From Bacteroidales bacterium UBA4772 (GTDB lineage Bacteria; Bacteroidota; Bacteroidia; Bacteroidales; VadinHA17), in the NCBI GenBank assembly GCA_002403305.1, contig DHHM01000013.1, forward strand, positions 18,728-39,937: DNA of 21,210 nt, read 5' to 3'. The position numbers and the translations under genes are program-made. The notes beneath the pieces were generated by a model that saw only the letters and a list, made by a program, of their open reading frames with translations, did not search any database and was not told the origin of the DNA. Positions 15,208 to 21,210 of this stretch are shown here, piece after piece. Positions within the stretch are counted from its first letter, which is position 1. The number at the start of each line of letters is the position of its first letter.

Positions 15208-15951
15208 ATGAACAATACCTATTTTACCCGGAGGACCATCAGGAAGTATGAAGAGAGAGATATTGACAGCGCACTGCTTGAGCGCATACTGAAGGCAGGA
15301 ACCAGGAGTTCCACTACAGGCAACATGCAGGTATACAGCATAATAGTCACGCAGGACCCTGAAATGAAGAGGAAACTCGCTCCCGCGCACTTCAACCAGC
15401 CGATGGTGACGGAGGCTCCGGTGGTACTCACCTTCTGTGCCGACTTCAGCAGGTTCAAAAAGTGGTGCCGGCAGCGGGATGCCGAGCCCGGGTACGACAA
15501 CTTCCTGTCGTTCATGACCGCTGCCATCGATGCCCTGATCGTGGCGCAGACGGTGTGCACTGCTGCCGAGGAGGAGGGGCTGGGAATATGCTACCTGGGT
15601 ACAGCAACCTACAATGCCGGTCAGATAATTGAAGTTCTGGAGCTGCCTTCAGGAGTGGTGCCTGTGGCGACGGTAACCATGGGGTGGCCGGCGGAGGTGC
15701 CTGACCAGCCTGACAGGCTGCCGCTGGAGGCAGTGGTGCATTATGAAACATACCGCGACTTCACACCGGAGATGATTGATGATCTCTACAGGGAGAAGGA
15801 GGGACGTGAGGACTCCAGGCAGTTCATCGCCGAAAACGGTAAGCAGACCCTGGCGCAGGTCTTCACCGATGTGCGTTACAGTAAAGCAGACAATGAGCAC
15901 TTCTCAGCCAGGTACCTGGAGGTGATCAGGAAGCAGGGATTCGTATTATGA
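15208..15951 (+). CDS. NfsA-like nitroreductase (FMN-dependent NAD(P)H oxidoreductase)
   Basis: The 247-residue flavoenzyme has the FMN-phosphate motif FTRRTIRKYEER at residues 6-17, the second FMN segment TRSSTTGNMQVYSI, GLGICYLGT at 124-132, and the NfsA-type C-terminus TLAQVFTDVRYSKADNEHFS. Such enzymes reduce nitroaromatics, quinones or related compounds; the natural substrate is not predictable. The frame is open far upstream, but only ATG 15208 gives the usual family N-terminus. ATG 15121 would add 29 unconserved residues. It diverges from the BNR protein gene across about 110 bp, where I find no consensus promoter. A hairpin-like sequence starts directly after its stop. Confidence 0.9.
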   Translation: MNNTYFTRRTIRKYEERDIDSALLERILKAGTRSSTTGNMQVYSIIVTQDPEMKRKLAPAHFNQPMVTEAPVVLTFCADFSRFKKWCRQRDAEPGYDNFLSFMTAAIDALIVAQTVCTAAEEEGLGICYLGTATYNAGQIIEVLELPSGVVPVATVTMGWPAEVPDQPDRLPLEAVVHYETYRDFTPEMIDDLYREKEGREDSRQFIAENGKQTLAQVFTDVRYSKADNEHFSARYLEVIRKQGFVL

Positions 15952-15952
15952 G

Positions 15953-16030
15953 GCAGTCGGCCACCTTCGCCACCTTCTTCGCTTAAGCTGCGGAGCCCGG
16001 AGAAGGCTTCGGCGGCTGGAAGCAGTCGGC
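15953..16030. repeat. Hairpin-like sequence flanked by 9-bp direct repeats
   Basis: GCAGTCGGC occurs at 15953-15961 and again at 16022-16030. Between them lie 60 bp with partial dyad symmetry: CTTCGC (15977-15982) can pair with GCGGAG, CCTTCT with AGAAGG further out, and GCCACCTTCGCC-like sequence is opposed by GGCTTCGGCGGC. It is GC-rich compared with its AT-rich 3' flank, starts 1 bp after the nitroreductase stop, and has no ORF. It could be a small non-autonomous insertion with target duplication, or a complex terminator-like hairpin. Confidence 0.5.
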
Positions 16031-16067
16031 AGCCAGGGCTGTCACATTAAGTAAACATAAAACCCTG

Positions 16068-17144
16068 TTATTCTTCCCTGAAGTTCAATCCCAGTTCCGC
16101 GGCAATGGCCTTCAGATCCTCGATGACGGCAGGAACCAGGGTTATGCCATCCTTTCTGTAACGCTCTTCGGCTTCGCGCTCCGGATCACCGGGCACCAGT
16201 ACATTCGTCTCACCCTGCGCCGGTTTGGCACTGCGGAAGGTCCTGATCCACATATCCATTGTGTCCTTGAACTCGTCTGCTGGCCTGAAGGCGTCGATAC
16301 GCATGGCACCGAAGAAGTGTCCTGTGCCTTTGCCCGGCTGATTCTCAGGCACGGGCAGGTAAGCCACGCTGGGGGGTACGAAGGGGCCGAAGTTGGCGCC
16401 GCTGAAGAGCGAGCTGAAGATATCAACGACGGCGGTCATGCAGTAGCCTTTGTGGCTGCCATGCTCGCGGTCGCCGCCCAGGGTGAGCATGCCGCCACCG
16501 CGGCGCAGTATGCCGGGGTCATCCGAAGGGTTGCCATCGGCATCCTGAACGAACCCCAGCGGCACACTTTCACCCTTCTTCTCTGCCACTGCCAGCTTGC
16601 CGCGGGCGATGGGGGTGGTGGCGAAGTCGGCAACGAAGGGAGGCTCGTTCAGCGCCGGCACTGCCACCGCAAGTGGGTTGGTGCCGAGATAACGACTGAC
16701 AGACCATGTGGGAACAACCAGCGGGTTGGCATTGGTGACACAGATGCCAACCATATCATGTTCGAGGGCCATCATGGCGTAATACCCTGCTATGCCAAAG
16801 TGGTTCGAGTTGCGGGTCGCCACCCAGCCCGTGCCGGTGGCGGCGGCCTTCTCTATTGCCAGTCGCATCGACCTGACGCCGGCTACCATGCCGAAGCAGC
16901 TGTCGCCGTCAACAACCGCCGTCGACGGTGTCTCGTGAACCACCTTCACGTCGGGGCTGACGTTCACCCTGCCGCTCTTCCAGAGCTCATAATACTCCTT
17001 TACCCTTATCATGCCGTGAGAGGAGTGACCGCGCAGCTCCGCCGCTATCAAAACGTTGGCAACGGCGGCGGCATCGTCACGGCTGCATCCGACGCCCATG
17101 AAGAGGCCGGTGGTGAATTCAAGCAGATATTTGTGGTCGTACAT
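16068..17144 (-). CDS. Ldh2-family malate/L-lactate/ureidoglycolate-type dehydrogenase
   Basis: This 358-residue NAD(P)-dependent oxidoreductase belongs to the Ldh2 (MDH/YjmC/AllD-like) family, whose fold differs from ordinary lactate or malate dehydrogenases. Hallmarks are ELRGHSSHGMIRVKEYY (35-52), the substrate/cofactor segment RNSNHFGIAGYYA (111-123), VTNANPLVVPTW, GTNPLAVAVP and GSHKGYCMTAVVDIFS. The substrate cannot be told from sequence. The frame remains open 50 codons upstream, but those codons run straight through heptamer-repeat copy 2 and give repetitive peptide (SQFANRTSKFANQNSQ). The true start is therefore ATG 17144 (MYDHKYLLEF). The SDR gene lies upstream on the same strand, beyond the repeat. 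Confidence 0.92.
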   Translation of the reverse strand: MYDHKYLLEFTTGLFMGVGCSRDDAAAVANVLIAAELRGHSSHGMIRVKEYYELWKSGRVNVSPDVKVVHETPSTAVVDGDSCFGMVAGVRSMRLAIEKAAATGTGWVATRNSNHFGIAGYYAMMALEHDMVGICVTNANPLVVPTWSVSRYLGTNPLAVAVPALNEPPFVADFATTPIARGKLAVAEKKGESVPLGFVQDADGNPSDDPGILRRGGGMLTLGGDREHGSHKGYCMTAVVDIFSSLFSGANFGPFVPPSVAYLPVPENQPGKGTGHFFGAMRIDAFRPADEFKDTMDMWIRTFRSAKPAQGETNVLVPGDPEREAEERYRKDGITLVPAVIEDLKAIAAELGLNFREE

Positions 17145-17146
17145 AA

Positions 17147-17298
17147 GGATTTGCGAATTTTGATTTGCGAATTTTGATGTGCGATTTGCGAATTGCGATT
17201 TGCGAATTGGGATGTGCGATTTATGGCTATTTGAGATGTCCGAGTTGTGATTTACGATTGCATTAAATCGACAATCGAAAATCTGAAATCGCAAATCC
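17147..17298 (-). repeat. Heptanucleotide-repeat element, copy 2
   Basis: Read on the minus strand it starts right after the SDR stop with GGATTTGCGATTTCAGATTT and continues through GATTGTC. A degenerate middle (17264-17225) leads into eleven heptamers in perfect register (17224-17148): variants of GCACATC, GCAAATC, GCAATTC and AAAATTC. Its ends are a 10-bp inverted repeat, GGATTTGCGA at 17147-17156 and TCGCAAATCC at 17289-17298. A 20-bp stretch at 17265-17284 is identical (reverse complement) to 21166-21185 in copy 3. It ends 2 bp before the Ldh2 start codon, so it forms that gene's leader. Confidence 0.93.
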
Positions 17299-17299
17299 C

Positions 17300-18064
17300 C
17301 TACTTCCTCCTCCTGACACTGTTGGTTGCATTAGCCTGGCTGGTGGGGGTTATTACAAGGTCATTGATGCAAACATGTTCCGGAAGGGTTGCACAATAGA
17401 AGATTACATCAGCGATATCCTCAGCCCTGAGTGCATCTATACCCTCATAGACTGACGCTGCCCGGGCGCTGTCGCCCTTGAAGCGCACCAGCGAGAACTC
17501 TGTCTCTGCCATCCCCGGAGCAATGTTTGTAACTTTGATGCCGTGCTTCAGGAGATCGATGCGCATGGCCCTGGAGAGAGCGTCAACGGCATGCTTCGAG
17601 GCACAGTATACCCCTCCGTTCTCATATACCTCCTTGCCTGCTATTGATGCAATGTTGATGATGTGCCCGGAGGCTCTCTTTACCATACCCGGAGCAACAG
17701 CCCTGGTGACATAGAGAAGCCCTTTAACATTGGTGTCTATCATCCGGTCCCAGTCATCGGTATCACCCTCGTCGATATGGGCGAGACCCACCGCAAGCCC
17801 TGCATTGTTGATGAGGATATCAATGTCACGCCATTCAGCGGGAAGGTTCAGGAGATGCTTTTCTGTCTCAGCCTTGCTGCGTACATCAAAGACAAGAGGC
17901 AGGATCTCAACGCCGTACCTTTCGGCAAGTTCTTCTGCCAGTTCGTCGAGCCTTTCCTTTCTCCTGCCTGTTATAATAATCCTGCAGGATGCTTCTGCAA
18001 ATTTCACCGCAGCGGCCCTGCCGATGCCAGAGGTGGCGCCTGTGATGAGTACTGTCTTTCTCAT
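17300..18064 (-). CDS. Short-chain dehydrogenase/reductase (YdfG-like)
   Basis: The 254-residue classical SDR has the cofactor motif TGATSGIG (8-15). Arg34-Arg35 follow the second strand (TGRRKERL), which favours NADP. It also has NNAG at 86-89, catalytic Ser140 in NIASIAG, and YCASK (Tyr153, Lys157). The closest type is YdfG-like 3-hydroxy-acid/serine dehydrogenase, supported by ITGRRKERL and the C-terminal LPEHVCINDLVITPTSQ. The substrate is not certain. It diverges from ubiE; the Ldh2 gene lies downstream on the same strand, separated by repeat copy 2. Confidence 0.93.
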   Translation of the reverse strand: MRKTVLITGATSGIGRAAAVKFAEASCRIIITGRRKERLDELAEELAERYGVEILPLVFDVRSKAETEKHLLNLPAEWRDIDILINNAGLAVGLAHIDEGDTDDWDRMIDTNVKGLLYVTRAVAPGMVKRASGHIINIASIAGKEVYENGGVYCASKHAVDALSRAMRIDLLKHGIKVTNIAPGMAETEFSLVRFKGDSARAASVYEGIDALRAEDIADVIFYCATLPEHVCINDLVITPTSQANATNSVRRRK

Positions 18065-18106
18065 ATGATATCTGTTTCTGTCCCGTAAATGTAAAAATAT
18101 TAGGGG

Positions 18107-18114
18107 TATCTTTG
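18107..18114 (+). promoter_or_regulatory. -7 box of ubiE
   Basis: TATCTTTG is a perfect TAnnTTTG, although no TTTG is found 19-20 bp upstream. Transcription would start near 18120. This decides the ubiE start: the in-frame TTG at 18112 lies inside the -7 box and cannot be the start, leaving ATG 18130 or 18133. Confidence 0.55.
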
Positions 18115-18129
18115 GCCCGCAACAGAAAA

Positions 18130-18855
18130 ATGATGCAGGAAAATAATCAGATAAGGAGAAGTCCGAGGCATGAGGTGGAGGCCATGTTTGATTCCATCTC
18201 GCCTCACTATGACCTTCTCAACCGTGTGCTTTCGGTGGGGACCGACAGGCGCTGGAGGCGCAGGGCAATAAGCCTGATAGGCCGTCATGTTGCCCCTGTT
18301 CGGATACTCGATGTGGCCACCGGTACCGGAGACCTGGCCATCGCTGCCATGAAGCTTGGTCCCGAAAAGATCACCGGGATCGATATCAGCAGCGAGATGC
18401 TTGCCATAGGACGGAGGAAGGTTGAGAGGCTGGGCCTGGTTGACAGGATAGAACTGCTCAGGGGAGATTCGCTCTCCATTGATTTCGGCGACGGCACCTT
18501 CGATGTGGCGATGTCAGCCTTCGGGGTCCGCAACTTTGAGGAGACAGTCACCGGGCTTCGCGAGATGCACAGGGTGCTCAGGCCCGGAGGAATGGTTATG
18601 GTGCTCGAGTTCTCCAAGCCTTCATGGTTCCCGATGAAACAGATTTACGGTTTCTATTTCAGAAGAATCCTTCCTCGAATTGGAAGGAGTGTCTCCGGTG
18701 ATGCCGGCGCATACTCCTACCTGCCAGAGTCAGTGATAACATTTCCTGACAATGAGGCTTTCCTGGAGCTGCTGCTTAAAGCTGGATTCGAAAGTGTCAG
18801 CCAGAAGCGGCTGACCGGCGGCATAGCAAGTATTTACTATGGGTTCAGAGCCTAA
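18130..18855 (+). CDS. ubiE: Demethylmenaquinone methyltransferase (UbiE/MenG)
   Basis: This 241-residue SAM-dependent methyltransferase makes menaquinone from demethylmenaquinone, the last step of the pathway. Motifs are VEAMFDSISPHYDLLNRVLS (the UbiE N-terminal signature), the SAM loop DVATGTGDLA at 61-70, GIDISSEML at 83-91, the hallmark FGVRNFEE at 131-138, and LEFSKP. ATG 18130 is followed at once by a second ATG (18133), and either could be used. It is 62 bp upstream of porT on the same strand, an order that recurs across Bacteroidota. Confidence 0.95.
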   Translation: MMQENNQIRRSPRHEVEAMFDSISPHYDLLNRVLSVGTDRRWRRRAISLIGRHVAPVRILDVATGTGDLAIAAMKLGPEKITGIDISSEMLAIGRRKVERLGLVDRIELLRGDSLSIDFGDGTFDVAMSAFGVRNFEETVTGLREMHRVLRPGGMVMVLEFSKPSWFPMKQIYGFYFRRILPRIGRSVSGDAGAYSYLPESVITFPDNEAFLELLLKAGFESVSQKRLTGGIASIYYGFRA

Positions 18856-18917
18856 ATATTTTAGGACACAATAATTTCAATTATTTCCGTTAATATTAAT
18901 CAGGACCCTTCATAACA

Positions 18918-19613
18918 GTGCACAAGAAAATTACCATACTCCTTTTTCTGCTGATCCCGGTCTTGCTGACAGCACAGAAGGCGAAGCCAAAAAACGATTC
19001 GAACTATGACGAGAGGCTTCTGCACTTCGGCTTCAGCATGGGCATGAATGCCATGGATTTCAGGACTGTGATGGACCCTGAATCACGGCTCAGGGCCGAG
19101 GTGATGGCAGTTAAGCCGGGGATCAACATACAGATAGTAACGGACTTCAGGCCGGCGACATATCTTGACCTCAGGTTCCTGCCAGGGGTCTCTTTCGGGC
19201 AGAGGAACATCAACTTTTACGACTCTCTGGGCATAAAGTGGGGAGAGCCCCAGGTGCTGGAGTCATCATTTTTGGAGTTTCCCCTTTTGCTGAAGGCAAA
19301 GGGTATGCGGCTGAACAACTCACGGCCCTACGTGATCGGGGGAGTGAACTTCAGGTATGACCTCGCCGGAAAGAAGGAGTATGATGATGAGAGACCTGTC
19401 TACCTCAGGCTTAAAAGAGCTGACCTCTACTATGAGGTAGGGGCCGGCATCGACTTTTACCTTCCCTATTTCAAGCTCACCATCGAGGCAAAGATGTCAA
19501 ACGGGTTGCGCGACGTGCTGGTTCATGAGCCGGCGCCGGGCTACCCTGACTATGCCAATTCGATCAGTTCTCTCAAATCACAGATTTGGGTTCTCTCTTT
19601 CCATTTTGAATAG
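18918..19613 (+). CDS. porT: PorT-family outer-membrane protein of the type IX secretion system
   Basis: The 231-residue protein starts at GTG with a signal peptide (MHKKITILLFLLIPVLLTAQ). It continues as an eight-stranded-barrel-like sequence: LLHFGFSMGMNAMDF, GINIQIVTDFRPATYLDLRFLPGVSFG, EFPLLLKAKG, YVIGGVNFRYDLAG, YYEVGAGIDFYLPYFKLTIEAKMSNG, SSLKSQIWVLSFHFE. This matches PorT/SprT, an outer-membrane protein needed for type IX secretion. Its place directly after ubiE is the usual porT location, which strengthens the call. The FAD-protein gene begins 2 bp after its stop, so the two are probably coupled. No ATG lies near the start, so GTG 18918 is the best choice. Confidence 0.9.
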   Translation: MHKKITILLFLLIPVLLTAQKAKPKNDSNYDERLLHFGFSMGMNAMDFRTVMDPESRLRAEVMAVKPGINIQIVTDFRPATYLDLRFLPGVSFGQRNINFYDSLGIKWGEPQVLESSFLEFPLLLKAKGMRLNNSRPYVIGGVNFRYDLAGKKEYDDERPVYLRLKRADLYYEVGAGIDFYLPYFKLTIEAKMSNGLRDVLVHEPAPGYPDYANSISSLKSQIWVLSFHFE

Positions 19614-19615
19614 CC

Positions 19616-21166
19616 ATGCCGCAGGAGTATGCCCTGGTGCTGCCTCCTCAGATTGCCTTTGACGAGGCTGCCCTGAAGAGTTACCTTGCAAAGAAGATCG
19701 TCCGGAATGAATTCTCTTACCGCGTGACGCGCCGTTCCGTCGATGCCCGCAAGCCTGATATAAAGGTCAGCCTGACGGTGCAGGTCATGGCAGTGGATGA
19801 GTCGCTACCGGAAATAGAACCTCTCGGTATAAAAGATGTAAGCCGCTCACCCGAGGTACTCATCGCCGGCGCCGGACCGGCCGGGCTTTTCGCTGCGTTG
19901 CGGCTGATTGAGCTGGGGCTTAAGCCTGTAATACTGGAGCGGGGCAGGACGGTCAGTGAACGGAAACGCGATGTGGCAGCCATCAGCCGAAAGCATATTG
20001 TCAATCCTGATTCCAATTACTGCTTCGGCGAGGGAGGTGCCGGCACCTTCTCCGACGGCAAGCTATATACCAGGTCAAAAAAGAGAGGTGACAATCGCCG
20101 GGTGCTCGAACTGATGGTGCTTCACGGTGCTGACCCGGCGATACTTTACGAAGCTCATCCGCACCTCGGAACTGACAGGCTGCCGGGAATCATCACAGCC
20201 TTGCGAAAGAGCATCACCGATGCGGGGGGTGAGGTTCTCTTCGGCAGTCGGATTACTGACCTGATGATTGATAAAGCAAGCTTCAGGGGGGTGGTGGTCA
20301 ACGGCAACGAGGTGATCAGGGCATCCGACCTGATATTGGCAACGGGTCACTCGGCAAGGGATATGTTTGGCATCCTGCAGGCGGCAGGGGTACAGATGGC
20401 CTTTAAACCCTTTGCCATGGGTGTGAGGGCTGAGCACCCGCAGGAGCTGATTGACAGGATACAGTATCACGGAAGGTCGCGGGGTGAGTATCTCCCTGCA
20501 GCAGCGTACAACCTGGCGGTACAGTCGCCTGATGGCCGCGGCGTTTGGTCGTTCTGCATGTGTCCGGGAGGATTCATGGTGCCGTCAGCAACCTCCCCGG
20601 AAGAGGTGGTGGTGAACGGGATGTCGCCCTCAGGCCGTAACTCACGCTGGGCCAACAGCGGGATAGTCACCGGGATAAGCGAGGAGGATGCGATGAGGTA
20701 TGGCAGCGGCCCCCTGGCAGGGATGGATTACCAGGCACACCTGGAGTCGATGGCATGGAAGGAGGGAGGCATGACACAGCGGGCCCCGGCACAGAGGCTC
20801 CAGGACTTTATCGAAGGAAAGGCCTCGGCGACGCTGCCAGCGTCATCTTACTTTCCGGGACTGACACCTTCACCTCTTCATGAGTGGATGCCGGAAGACC
20901 TTGTCAGACGGTTGCGGTACGGACTCTCCGAATTCGGGAAGAGGATGAAGGGATATGTAACCAATGAAGCTCTGGTGGCAGCAGTGGAGTCGCGCACCTC
21001 TTCACCCGTCAGGATACTGCGTGAACCAGATAAGCTCAATGCATTGAATATTAGAGGATTATATCCTGCGGGCGAGGGATCGGGTTATGCGGGCGGCATA
21101 GTCTCCTCAGCCGTGGACGGAATGCTGGTGGCTCAGGCAATATGCGAAAAAGGATTTTCGATTTAA
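19616..21166 (+). CDS. COG2509-type FAD-dependent dehydrogenase, substrate unknown
   Basis: The 516-residue flavoprotein has an N-terminal alpha/beta domain (about 1-75, with RNEFSYRVTRRSVDARKPD), then a Rossmann FAD motif VLIAGAGPAGLFAALRL (81-97). Next come the conserved SNYCFGEGGAGTFSDGKLYTR segment and GHSARDMFGIL. The C-terminal FAD segment is GLYPAGEGSGYAGGIVSSAVDG. This is the pattern of the widespread 'NAD(P)/FAD-dependent oxidoreductase' family of COG2509, whose reaction is not established. It is 2 bp after porT and is likely in the same transcript. Its last five codons and stop (KGFSI) lie in or next to the first units of repeat copy 3, so the C-terminus may have been shaped by the repeat. 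Confidence 0.88.
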   Translation: MPQEYALVLPPQIAFDEAALKSYLAKKIVRNEFSYRVTRRSVDARKPDIKVSLTVQVMAVDESLPEIEPLGIKDVSRSPEVLIAGAGPAGLFAALRLIELGLKPVILERGRTVSERKRDVAAISRKHIVNPDSNYCFGEGGAGTFSDGKLYTRSKKRGDNRRVLELMVLHGADPAILYEAHPHLGTDRLPGIITALRKSITDAGGEVLFGSRITDLMIDKASFRGVVVNGNEVIRASDLILATGHSARDMFGILQAAGVQMAFKPFAMGVRAEHPQELIDRIQYHGRSRGEYLPAAAYNLAVQSPDGRGVWSFCMCPGGFMVPSATSPEEVVVNGMSPSGRNSRWANSGIVTGISEEDAMRYGSGPLAGMDYQAHLESMAWKEGGMTQRAPAQRLQDFIEGKASATLPASSYFPGLTPSPLHEWMPEDLVRRLRYGLSEFGKRMKGYVTNEALVAAVESRTSSPVRILREPDKLNALNIRGLYPAGEGSGYAGGIVSSAVDGMLVAQAICEKGFSI

Positions 21167-21210
21167 GATTTTCGATTGTCGATTTCATCGCACATCGCAA
21201 ATCGCACATC
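21153..21210 (+). repeat. Heptanucleotide-repeat element, copy 3 (cut by window edge)
   Basis: Units in register are GATTTTC, GATTTAA, GATTTTC, GATTGTC (21153-21180), a 9-bp junction GATTTCATC (21181-21189), then GCACATC, GCAAATC, GCACATC to the window end. The first two heptamers are the end of the FAD-protein gene: its stop TAA is part of the GATTTAA unit. The switch from GATTnTC units to GCnnATC units shows the same architecture as copies 1 and 2. Confidence 0.9.

Noticed and set aside
16317..17177. 286-residue plus-strand ORF
   Set aside because: It lies antisense to the well-supported Ldh2 gene and has His/Arg/Ala-rich shadow composition.

Overview
The window comes from a member of the Bacteroidota, most likely a Bacteroidales-like or marinilabilial lineage. 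Four things support this. The primary sigma factor is short, lacks region 1.1 and starts MRQLKITK. Several genes carry -7 boxes of the Bacteroidota type TAnnTTTG, and for gapA the full TTTG-N19-TAnnTTTG promoter is present. There is a ubiE-porT pair, porT being a type IX secretion gene found only in this phylum. Rho has a long Gln/Arg/Pro-rich N-terminal extension. Most of the region is chromosomal housekeeping; no phage, integrase, transposase, CRISPR array or RNA gene is visible.

Layout. The left edge holds the 5' end of rho (minus), divergent from rpoD and rpe (plus). A minus-strand cluster follows: a LuxC-type acyl-CoA reductase, an acidic PRiA4_ORF3-like protein and miaA. Next is a two-gene sensor/repressor operon (BlaI-type repressor plus M56 peptidase fused to a TonB domain), ending at a clear terminator. 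Divergent from it are an orphan MacB/FtsX-type permease and a SiaC-like (DUF1987) protein. These converge, across a bidirectional terminator, on gapA. After gapA come a predicted outer-membrane protein and a 41-residue lipoprotein, then a fused exported methionine sulfoxide reductase (MsrB-MsrA), a large exported BNR/VPS10-like beta-propeller protein, an NfsA-like nitroreductase, an Ldh2-type dehydrogenase, an SDR, ubiE/menG, porT and a COG2509-type FAD protein.

The most unusual feature is a dispersed family of heptanucleotide-repeat elements in three gaps (11644-11790, 17147-17298 and 21153 to the window end). They are more than slipped microsatellites. Each has a left pole built of GATTTTC/GATTGTC-type units. 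Each then switches to GCAAATC/GCACATC/GCAATTC-type units, which are near-reverse-complements of the left units. The two complete copies end in the same CGCAAATCC. All three lie in the same orientation directly after the stop codon of the gene upstream. A separate 78-bp hairpin-like sequence flanked by 9-bp direct repeats follows the nitroreductase gene.

Other points of regulatory interest: a 15-bp direct repeat with exact 20-bp period covers both promoter elements of the blaI-like operon; the acyl-CoA reductase GTG start lies at the expected transcription start; and the ubiE start is decided by a perfect -7 box.
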